Assembly (NCBI RefSeq): GCF_004193775.1 | Contig: NC_041002.1 | Location: forward strand, 124,001 to 188,000 | Length of the DNA stretch: 64,000 nucleotides | Reading direction: 5' to 3' | DNA from: Glycine soja | Taxonomy: Eukaryota; Streptophyta; Magnoliopsida; Fabales; Fabaceae | Shown: piece by piece, positions 24,073 through 34,547 of the stretch | How positions within the stretch are numbered: position 1 is the stretch's first letter | Layout: each line of letters begins with the position of its first letter | The notes under the pieces: generated by a model | Databases searched by the model: none | What the model saw: only the letters and a program-made list of their open reading frames with translations | What the model was told of the DNA's origin: nothing | Position numbers and translations under genes: made by a program

Positions 24073-25160
24073 GGTAATATGCGTTAAGCTAGTGACGTTA
24101 AAAAAGCGCTTACTAGGAGGCAACCCAGCTCTTTTTCCTTTATTTTATTAATCATTGCATATAGTTAGGTTTCAACTTGTTTGTGATTGCTAGAGTAAGT
24201 CATCAACATGTTTTGAATGATAACATGGGATTGTTTGAGCTTCTTTGAAGTTGTGGATGAAGAATAACTTAGAAAATTTTTCAGTCATCAACTCGCTCAG
24301 CCTGCCCTGTGCGCTAAGCGAATCATTCTTCATGCGCTGAGCGAGCCACTACTCGCGCTAAGCGCATCAAACCCTACCCATTGGCTGAAGGGGCCTCGCT
24401 AAGCGAGAGCATTACGCTAAGCTCAAAAACCTCTTTGGAATTGGTCTAAGCGAGTCATCTAGCTAAGCACGCAGCATAGTCTCGCTAAGTGCATCAGTGC
24501 GCTAAGCGCAAATAAACTTAGAGTAGAGTGGCATTTGCTGTAGGGCTTCTCCAAAAGGGATAGTTATCTCCAATTTCTTGAAGATATCAAGAAAACAAGC
24601 AAAATGTCATTCCTTGTCTTTCTTGGATGGCACCAAAGGATATGGCACTTCCTTCCCTGAGCATGGGACAACCTCCTTCTTCTTTTCTCTAGCCAACTCA
24701 CTCTTTGTCTTCTTTTCTTCCTCTTTTTCTCTTTTTTTTTTTCATTTTTTTCTTCTTTCTCTTCACCATTTATTTTCTTCTCTCTCAACTAATCTTTTTC
24801 TTTTTCTTTTTCTTTTTCTTCTTCAGCTCCTAACTCTTGCTCATCCACATTCCTCCCTTCATTTTCCACTATGATTGCCTTCTTGCCTCTAGTCATGACA
24901 GCTTTGCATTCTTCCTTAGGATTTTTCTCAGTGTTGGCTCTGAAACTTCCAGAAGAATTCTCAGCTATTTGCTTGGCTAACTGTCGTACATGAATCTCCA
25001 AGTTCTTTATGGCAGACTCTGTGCTCTTGTGATTAGACATAGTAACCTGCATGAACTGAGCCAAAGTCTCATCCAGCTTGGTTGTTCTCTCATAAAGGCT
25101 AGGCCCTTGATTTTGAGGCCTGTTGGATGATCCACCTTGGTCTTTGTTGAACTAGTTTCC
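24073..25160 (-). pseudogene. Post-pol GCTAAGCG region and second gag fragment, copy C
   Basis: Repeat of 12455-13540. The GCTAAGCG cluster is at about 24290-24510 and the minus-strand gag fragment at about 24514-25160. Small length differences occur in the T/C-rich tract. Confidence 0.75.
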
Positions 25161-25382
25161 AGGATGATTTTAATGAAAAAAAAATTGTGGCAGTTTTAGT
25201 GAATACCATTTTTAAATTAGTTATTTTAATATTTAAAATCCTACCCATGTTAGTATCTTAATGATCGAAATGGATTCATTCATAAACAAAGGAGGAAAGC
25301 GTGATCGAATGCTTCATTCAAACAGTCACATTCTTTTTTTCATTTTACAATTATAATTTGTGTAATTTTTTTTTATAGATAA

Positions 25383-25414
25383 CTAGTCTTCAACCCGTGC
25401 ACATGCATGGGTTG
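25383..25414 (-). other. Helitron 3' terminus: hairpin plus CTAG
   Basis: The plus strand reads CTAGTCTT then CAACCCGTGCACATGCATGG GTTG. CAACCC (25391-25396) pairs with GGGTTG (25409-25414). A G-T wobble and a TGCA/TGCA pairing can extend the stem. The palindrome ends 4 bases before CTAG, and T follows, as expected for the Helitron termination signal. Equivalent ends are at 13761 and 19546. Confidence 0.85.
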
Positions 25415-25482
25415 TTTGGTAAGCGTTTTCTAAATGTTGATGGACACCAAAATAACAAAGTTGATTAACAGGAAAATGGAGA

Positions 25483-26538
25483 TTAACACCAAAATGTTGA
25501 TTGAAAACAAAGTTGATTAACAACAAAATACCATGAGTAAACATTAACAGAGTTTGTTGGAACTAAAGGCAGTCTAATTGTTATCACTATCCTCCCAATC
25601 TCCTGCTTCCTAATTATGATATCCCAAATTTTTTCATAATGTCTATAGTAAATAGAGATTTCATCTCCATCATCAAAGTCCATTTCTTCAAGAAAATCGT
25701 ACCATGGTTGGACAACGCCTTTTCCCCCAATAGCAGGATTCTGAGTTTCAACTTTCCATTGCAATGGGTAGCCATGTCGCCTTAAGACTGTCATGTGATT
25801 ACCGCAAGCTTTAAGAGGAACTTCTGTACAACGGGGGAGTTTCTGTAAATTGGAAAAAGTAGAATTGTTAAAATGGTAAAAATGTGTTTAAAGAGATTAA
25901 GGTATGAAAGTCAACTTACCAGGGGTTCAGGAGCATCCAGCATTTCCTGAGTAAGTCGAAAAGTCCAGATATGCTTTCTGGATGAATGCCTCTGTCTGCC
26001 ACAAGTTTGCTGCTCCAATGGTGGTATGAAATGTATGTCAAATACAGAGTGATGGCCACAAGCAAAAAAGTTGATGGTGGTTGACTCGTAGATTTTCAAA
26101 TCTTTCCTGAAGTTTTCGAGTCCATCTGCTAAATACACTTTTTCTTTGTGTTGTCTGACCCGTATTTCGTAGATGGCTCCATTGTATCTGGGATGAACAA
26201 ACTCGGGATACTGTGGTGCCCATTGTGTATGATAGAATGCTGGAAGTTGTATGGTATTCTGTAAAAAAAAGTGAGAAATATAAATGCATGTATATGGAAC
26301 GATAATACTAATGGAAGAATTGGAAAAAAAGATGACTTTGTCATTGTTGAAGGCAGCGATAAATTGAATGATCAATGGTGGTCTGGTCATGGGATTTTTC
26401 ATCTGCAATCACATAGATATCGTAGTTTGAATAGATTAAGTGTAGATCTTGAAGAAAAGGAAGAAAAAATTGCCTGGCGTGAAGAGGAGAGTAGGAATGA
26501 CTTACTTTACTTGATGCTGTTGAAGATGTGTTGTTCAT
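25483..26538 (-). CDS. Helitron-borne protein with two B3-like domains
   Basis: Three minus-strand exons fit together in phase 0: 26538-26506 (ATG, 11 codons, donor GTAAGT), 26258-25920 (113 codons, acceptor TTTTACAG, donor GTAAGT) and 25842-25483 (119 codons plus stop, acceptor TTTACAG). The product is about 243 residues. The middle exon reads like a plant B3 domain (WAPQYPEFV, YLADGLENFRKDL, STTINFFACG, FDIHF). The last exon reads like a second one (KGVVQPWYDFLEEMDFDDGD, EKIWDIIIRKQ). B3 domains bind DNA in plant transcription factors such as the REM family. The gene lies between the helicase and the 3' terminus, about 100 bp from the end, the usual place for captured host genes. No stop or frameshift is seen. 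Expression and DNA binding are inference. Confidence 0.65.
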
Positions 26539-27666
26539 TTTGTGGATGGCGTGAAAGTGGAGTTTGGACAGAAAAGTGAAAGAGGATTTGCAGGAGAAGG
26601 TAGATTATAGCATTTTCTAGAGTATGGTATTTAATATTTGCTTGTTTCCAATGGCATAACTGACGGTTGATTTGATCATTGCTTTTAAAGTGAGCACGAT
26701 TGTCAATAGGTGTGAAGTGAATAATTGTGAATTGAAGAGGTGCCAAGTAAATGAAGATTTTTTGTTGGAAGTAGAAGCTTAACACCGTTGATATTGTGGG
26801 GCAGTAATGGTGTAGATTTATTTTGGGCCTGGATATGAGGATTGGGGCAATTTCTAGAATTGCTTGTTAGAATTTGGTTTTTAATGTATTGCAGAGGGGG
26901 TATGATATGGTATTTTATAATGATATGATTTCTGAAGGATATATATGGCAATTATTTAAAACTAACTATGTCATGTTGCATAACTAGATTTTTTTAATTT
27001 AGTTTTTTTTGTAAAATAAGAATGATGTTGTTTTCAACCAATGGAGTATATGCAGCATGATCTAATATATTTGCACGATTGGCATGAGCGATTTTTTTTA
27101 AATATTGTTTAAAGGATAATTATCATATAAGGAGTAGCGTATGAACACTAGATACTTTATTATTGAACTTCAATAGTTTAAATTTCTATATTTCGGAGAA
27201 AAATAAAGAAAATTTGTACAGGTAAATGTCAAAGCAACAATTTGGGCTCAGATATATTAAAGTCATTTGATTCTAGTTCTCTTTTAGTAGCTCTTATTTG
27301 TGGATGAGAGGCGGTCATTGTATGATTTGGTTGTAAAAGAAAGCAACTGAATATGAGAAGCATTGTTTAATTAAGTAAAAGACATTTTTAAAGATGTGAT
27401 AGCAATATGCTAAGCTGTGATAAAGTGCTAAATATTCAGAGGTTATGGATATGTTTCTAAATGGGTTAATAATATAACCTTAAGTAAATGAAATTATAAA
27501 TGGAAGATATTAATGTGGTGATTAAGATTACATACCTGACAATGTAAAATTTAAGATTGTAATATATGATATCATCTTTGGCTGTATGTTAGAATGTATA
27601 TGAGTAAGATAACAGTTAGGAATTGTTGCCAATAAATAGTACAATTTGTTGTTTCAAAATTTAGAG
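26539..27666. other. Non-coding stretch inside the Helitron
   Basis: AT-rich sequence between the helicase end and the B3-like gene. It probably serves as the 5' flank of the B3-like gene. No other gene is seen; the minus-strand frames at 26507-26951 have no recognisable domain. Confidence 0.4.
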
Positions 27667-30600
27667 TTACCTTCTAAGATTTTTGAAAACCTCTTTGAAG
27701 ACTACATTGGTAGTAGAAGTCATATTTTTTTGGTCTTTATCATGAATAAGAACTTTTAATCCTTGCCTTGAATTGACCCTTGATAATGCAACGTATAATT
27801 TTCCATGGCTAAAGACTGGTTTTGGCAAATAAAGTCCAACCATAGAAAGTGATTGGCCCTGAGACTTGTTAATTGTCATTGCATAAGATAGCATGATTGG
27901 AAATTGCCTTCTTAAAAGCTTGAAAGGCCATGGTGATTGTGAAGGTGACATTGACATTCTTAGGATGTAAACATTATCGCCAAGATTTTTGCCAGAAATG
28001 ATTTCAGCTGCAATGACATGTTTGGCTAGTCTAGTAACTACTAATCTAGTACCATTTCACAGACCTTATGTTTGGTCTAAGCTTCTTAGCAACATTATAG
28101 GACTACCGATTTTTAGCTTGATACGATGATTTGGCAGACCAGATGTGTTTAGTGAATTGAGAAATTCAGTTGTAATTGATTGGAAATGCCAACTGTCAAT
28201 GGTTTCTGACTTCTCTATATAATCAGAGCTTAAGTATTCCATTTGTTCACCTATTATATTTATTTCAGGTAGCATGCAAAGTTAAATAGAGAATAAATAC
28301 TGAATGGATGTTAGTTTTTGTAAGTTTCAGATATGCATAAATACCTGGAATCAAGGAAAGTATATAATCATTGACCTCTTCAACTGTTTCATTGGTGGAA
28401 GCTAATATTGCTCTACATTTGAAGAATTCAGGATTACTGTGATGTTCATATAAATCTGGAAATGTTGATTTGACTATAGCATCAATGGGGTCATTATATT
28501 CAGTAATCAATAGGTACTCAGGAATTTCAACGGTAGCATATCCATCATTTTGATTCCCAATAACTTCATCTCCAATATCTAGAATCCACTTTGCAAATTT
28601 AGTAGTTTCTTGATCATCAATTGATTGGGCATTGCCTTGTAAACGCATGTTTTTGCTGATTGTTAAGACTTCACAGGAAGGCCACAAATATGATGAATTG
28701 ATTGTTGCATTTATAATGTCTGAACGACTTCCTCTTGGAATGACTGACAGAATTTGTCGGAAATCTCCACGAAATACAATAACTTTGCCTCCAAAAATTT
28801 GATTCGATTTTTTTTCTTTAATAATGTCTCTTAAACATTGATCAAGTGCTTGAAAGCAAAATTTGTGTGCCATGGGTGCTTCATCCCAAATTATCAGATT
28901 TGTCTGATTTAACAATTCTGCTAGTTGACTTCCTTGAAGTATGTTGCATGTTGAGTCTTCAAAAATTGGCACAGGTATCTTAAATTTGGAATGAGCAGTC
29001 CTGCCACCTGGCAATAACAGAGAAGCTATGCCGCTAGAAGCAACCATAATCACAATTTGATTTTTTGCCTTCAGTGAATTTGCTAATGTTCTCCATATGT
29101 ATGTTTTTCCTGTACCTCCATATCCATATAGAAAAAACATGCGACCTTCATTGTTGTTGACAGCTTCCATAATTTTGTGATAAATTTGTTTTTGTTCGTC
29201 TAGAATAAAAAATAAGTTGAGATTTGATAGAAATGAAGAATTAGCAGATGCAAAATTAGAAGATACAGATGGAATTTAACTTTGTTAAATGCAATTTATA
29301 ATATATGAATTGGTAGATTACCTGTCATAGATAGAAAAAGATTTTCGAATTCTGATCTAGCCTCATCATTGTTGTAATTAAGTTCAGATAATATCAAGCT
29401 ATTCTCTAGACACAATGCAAGATTTGCACCCTCAGGATATGGCATTGTAGGATAGTCTTTGAGTGATGTTTGGTTTGGATGCAGAAGTTTTTCAATTTCC
29501 AGTAATGTTTAATTTTTAAGTTGCTCATCATCAATCTCTAATTCTAACAAATGATAAAGAAAATAGTTAAACAATGCATATCTGCGATGTTATTCAATAT
29601 AGAAAGTTACAAACTGATTAAAACTAACCTATGTTCAAAGTTGTTTTTTTATAATGATATGCAATGTCTTCAGCTAACCAATTCCATGTCTGATTCCAAA
29701 GTTCTTCAGGTTTAGTAATGGCACCTGATAATAGCATTAAGACAAATAATTTTCTCAAATAATTAGTTGTGCCCCAGTCCTTAGCTTCTTTGATTGCTTC
29801 CACAAATTCTCTGTCATCTTGCAAAAAACCCATTGTGAAGCATGCTTCTCTATATGTAGGGTATAAAACATTTTCAATTGTTCTAATATCCTCAAATGAA
29901 GTAGCTCCTTTGCATGTAGCAAGCATCATTCTTAGATAAAACAATTCACCAATGGTTGGTGGAACCTATATTAGCCTGCCAATTGTATTGCCTTTCCTTC
30001 TAAGATTCCATGATCTAGCCTTTTGGTTGTACACGAATTTGGAAACAAATTATGAATAAGTAAGATTTCTACCTTCTGAAAAACATTTGTTGCTATTCAT
30101 CCAAGCTAAGAATTTTGAATCTGAAATGCTTGGCTTTGACAGGATATCATCTATATCATCATCATCTTCATAAAGAACATTGTGTTGCCCTGGCAGATGA
30201 AAATGTAATCTCTCCACAGCAGGCTTTCTAGCATGTATTGGAAAACCAAAAATTCTCCAAGTAGCTTCGCATGGAGAAATATATCTGGCATAAAAAATTC
30301 ATAATTAAAAGAGTTAATTAAAGAAACAATGAGTAAATTAAGTATACATATTAAATTAATATTACCTGCAATCTACATATTCTTTAATCTCATCATTTTG
30401 AGTGATAGGATTCTCAAGTGCATCATTAGCATCATAAATAACAACAGTGACTCTGTCATAACCTTTTGTTTATATATTTAAATAGATATTTAATGGAAGT
30501 ATTTTGATTACACCATTCAATATTTATATGTGCTTGGTATTTTCTCAGCAATTTTGCATTGTAAGGTACTATATATCTATTATCAATAATAACTCCATTC

Positions 30601-32513
30601 TTTGAAATTATACGACCATCATTTCTTCTACGATAGATTGGATAGTCATTTGAATCTAAAACAGTTTGAGGGTGAAACATTTTAGGGTAAAAACGGCTAC
30701 ACTTGCCTTCTTTCATACATGGAGACTTAGATTGCAGAATTCCACATGACCCATGTACCATATGATTTTGGACTAATGTATAGAGTTCCGGGTCATTTTC
30801 ATGTGAAGGAATTTCTGCTGATATTATCTGGTCAATGTCATCTAAAGATGGATATTTATTATTTGGGTGTAAGAATAGCAATAAATGCACATGAGGAAGT
30901 CCTCTTTTTTGAAATTCAATTGTGTGCATATTTGCAATTGTTAGCTGATCGTATTAATAGTGCAACAGTAATATAGAAATTCTGTATAGTTGTATCATAT
31001 CAGGGAAAAATGAAAAGCAATAAACAAATGTGTAACTTTAAGAAGCATATTAATGGCAAACTCACATGCGACTACTTTTCCAAGTAGGTGTTTTTTTGTT
31101 AAGTCAAAAAGCATTTGTTCGTACTTCATTCTTAAAACACGTGAGATAAGATCCGGTCTATCTATTGCTTTTAGATTCAAAGGTGCAAGTACTCTACGGA
31201 TTTCAGGCCAATTTGGATTACAGGTTAAAGTAATAAAAAGATTTGGAAAATCCACATGGTTGCATATTGTCATACCATCAAAGTAAAGTTGGTCCATATA
31301 ACGTGGACTGCCAACAAAGGTTGACGGCAAAATCATTCTTTTTCCTTTAGATGAGCCTTTACTGCTTCCAGCATCCAATGATGTTTGTAAACTAAATACT
31401 TGTCAACTCTAAGTTTTTTTTTATTGTTCCTGATGTAGCTAAGTCTTTCAGACTCAACCATGGTGTATGCTTCAACGATGAATTGTTGGAATAGTTTTCT
31501 AGAATGCAACAAAGTTTGTGCTTCATTTGATCTGGACTGCAGTCTATAAGCAAACCACTCTCTCATCGTTAGACGATTTCTCTTCATTTTTCTGCTGCTA
31601 GATGTAGAACGGTGAAGTATATCAGGTCTATATCCATCTTCAACCATAAGGGAAGAGTAAAGGGTATTGGAGTCCTAGATAGCTAGAGTGTAATTCATGG
31701 ATTCTTTGTAATTCTCCATTTTGAGTTTCAACAATAATATCTCTTCTTGAGTCTGGATCAAAATCACCAACAATCAGGGCAGCAACTTCAGAAACATTTG
31801 GGAGATTGTATGTACAACCATCTTTCTCACGTGCAGCTATCAATCTCAATTTTACATTATCTAGTTGACTATCTGTCAATCTGTCCCTGGCCATTCTGAA
31901 ACTTTTTGCATGGACATTGTGCTCATCCAGCATTTGACTTAAAGTTGAAACAATCTCTGGTTGAATTACAACATGTTGGCTGCAAAAAACAATATAAAAA
32001 TACATCCATTGGTGTCAGAAAACATGTTTTCCCAATCATAATTCTTCATATTTGATAATAAAAGAAACAAAAGAAGTACTACCTCATTGTATTAATTCTA
32101 TTTTCAACTTCATTCTACGTATCAAAGATATATAACTATGCAAATTTCGGTTGTTTTCCAAGCATTGGTAATAAGCTGCCTATTCGATGGCATGGTTGAC
32201 CCTGAATTCTAATTGTAGGAGGTCCTCTGCTTTCATTAATTGATTTGTCTAGCTTAATACCAGCAGATGTAAAGGCAAACATCATGTTATATGTCTGTAT
32301 GTTACACTGATAATTTTTACTATCACTTGCATTACCATCAAACATAAGTCGTTTAAGATACTTCGGGGGACTTTGTAATAATGGAAGTTCAACTTTGTCA
32401 TCTCCACAACATAAGCTGAATTTTGGACTTGTTGTATTTTTATCTTTTGAAATTCTTTCATTATACCACATTTTTGCATTGCAATGTCTACATTGCCTGG
32501 CCTGATCACCCAA
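27667..32513 (-). pseudogene. Helitron Rep/helicase (RepHel), inactivated
   Basis: Minus-strand exons run from about 32513 to 27667. An N-terminal zinc-finger-like region (CRHCNAKMWYNER, LCCGDDKVELPLL) comes first, then the Rep replication initiator with LFITLTCNPNWPEI (near 31240), the HUH motif GLPHVHLLLFL (near 30890) and a YLFKYINK tyrosine motif (near 30480). A Pif1-type helicase follows, with Walker A GYGGTGKT (near 29120), Walker B IIWDEAPMAH (near 28880), FRGDFRQ and the C-terminal [20 protein letters not shown] (near 27860). Rep nicks and rejoins DNA; the helicase unwinds it. Breaks: two in-frame stops near 32140-32110, frameshifts near 31645, 31385 and 30460, and two stops near 28070-28050. 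Some exon borders remain uncertain. Confidence 0.85.
28265..29202 (-). CDS. Helicase exon of RepHel (open over 301 codons)
   Basis: The longest open exon of the Rep/helicase gene holds the N-terminal Pif1-like helicase core with intact Walker A (GGTGKT) and Walker B (DEAP) motifs. It probably starts at an acceptor near 29202. A donor (CCAGGTATTT) after LIPG likely ends the real exon near 28344, so the last part of the open frame is intron. In copy A the same exon is shattered by indels. Confidence 0.7.
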
Positions 32514-34547
32514 GTCAGAATAGCCTGAAATTGTCTAATGAGATAGTAGAATTTAGTTTAAAGCATATCAATCGATATCCTTAAGGTTATATCAGAGCTA
32601 TAATTATTACCTTCAGTATCGATTGCAGGTTCATTACTATTGGATTGACAATTTTCATCCTCAGACAAAAAATTAGAATCAGATGTTGTAACAATTTAGG
32701 TTAGATATCATAGATATAATTAAAATTTGGGAAAAAAAGTGAACAAGGATTTTCTATCATCGTACCTTGTGGAGATTCAGAATTTATATCCTCTAATGAA
32801 TCAGTTGTCATGACTTAAGAATAGAGACAAATTAAGTCAAGTTGAACAGACTAATGTTTTTTTAAAAGAAAACATCTTATTTATAATTTCTCACCATGAC
32901 GTTGTATATCTTTCAGAGTGGAATCTATAGTTGCCTCATGTGATCTATCAGGCTGAATCTTATCTTTTTTTTTTCCAGGATAGCTTTCCTATACATTCTG
33001 GCTTTACCTGAGGTAGATGCATTTGCATGTGTATTGTTTTGCATGTTTGCAGTTGATATCAATGAAGCTGTTTGGTATATCAATTCACCACGACAAAGTT
33101 TTGAAATGCACAAAGAGGAAATTATACATCAAAGTAATTCCAAATGTCCAGTTGTGTAATAAAGACAAAATTAAACATGCAAGTTGAATTAAAGTAGCTT
33201 CGAAAATGAGTCATGTAGCAATGATCAGACTCAGATGTAAAGATATTGTATATAGAGGAGTAAGTTCTGGATATAGAATCAACTATGTGATTGATCTGCA
33301 CTTTTAGAGCTTAAGAATTTAGAACGGAACTTGCAACAAAGGATGAAATATTTTGTAAATTAATAAATAAATGTTAATTGACATCAAGCAAGAGATGGCA
33401 AATATGAAATACGAGTTTAGGGGATTAAATGTGATTAGATGTTTTTATATAATGGATTTCATAATTAATGAACAGATTTGTTTTGGCATCCAAAATTACA
33501 ACTAAAGATTCATGGGTAAATTAATAAACAAATCTTAATTGACATAAAGCAAGAGATGGCAAATATCAATTCTGGGTTTGGTGGATTAAATGTGATTAGA
33601 CATTTTTACAGTTATTGTAATAAAAAAGAAAATTAAGCATGAAATTGAAATTAGAACACAAAACTACAACTAAAGATGCACGGTAGAGAAAACTTTGATA
33701 TCAAAGGTTGTCCAATCTCTCTTTGGTTGATCAATATGTCATATTTGCAATTCTCATCCCTAATAGAGTCGAAATAATCCTTGCCTTGAATCTCTCTTTA
33801 CTTAGTACTGAATATTAAGTTTCAAAATTAGCTGTGCAATAGCAATAAAGATAGGATTAAATAGTTTTGAAAATTACTTAATATGTCAATCTATTTTACT
33901 GATTGTAATGACTCATGATTAATATTTAAGTAGTCAAAAAACTGGGTTTAATTACTAAATGTCAGCTTATATTTTAGTTTATGTGTAATTTGTTCAAAAA
34001 AAACCCTTAATTCATCAGTTATCTTGACTTGTTAACATTCATCAACATTCTTGTATTGAATCGAAATAATCCTTGTATTCAATCTCTCTTTATCAATTAT
34101 CTTGACTTGTTAACATTCATCAGCATTCTTGTATTGAATCGAAATAATCCTTGTATTCAATCTCTCTTTAATTAGCACTCAGCAGAGAAAAAAAATTTTA
34201 ATTCATCAGTTAACTTGAGTTGATTACATTCATTAAGATTTTGACAACAATAATCCACAGATTGCAATTTCATCACAGTATTAACAAATAGAGTAATGCA
34301 AAGCCCCAAAAAACTATTGTTTCATTTAATCAAAGAGGAAAAAAAACAGTTTTGGTTTGCAAGTACAAAATGAACTTAACAAAAATGAGACAGGAACGGT
34401 ATTCTACAAAATAGCCAACAATTAATGTTCCAACAACGTCGTCCATGCAAAGAGTAAAAAAACCGCAAAAAGTGCGACGGGGTAAATATTACAATTTGGT
34501 CATACGATCATAAAAAAACATCCAAGGCAACATGTCAACAGCATAAT
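32514..34547. other. Inter-gene region of the Helitron with tandem duplications
   Basis: AT-rich with no supported gene. A short open stretch at 32925-33113 may be an N-terminal exon remnant of RepHel. Two repeats are visible. One is a roughly 160-bp offset pair sharing AGCAAGAGATGGCAAATAT at 33388 and 33548. The other is a 78-bp tandem duplication at about 34015-34170 (TTATCTTGACTTGTTAACAT...), with a third partial copy near 33765-33800. Confidence 0.55.
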
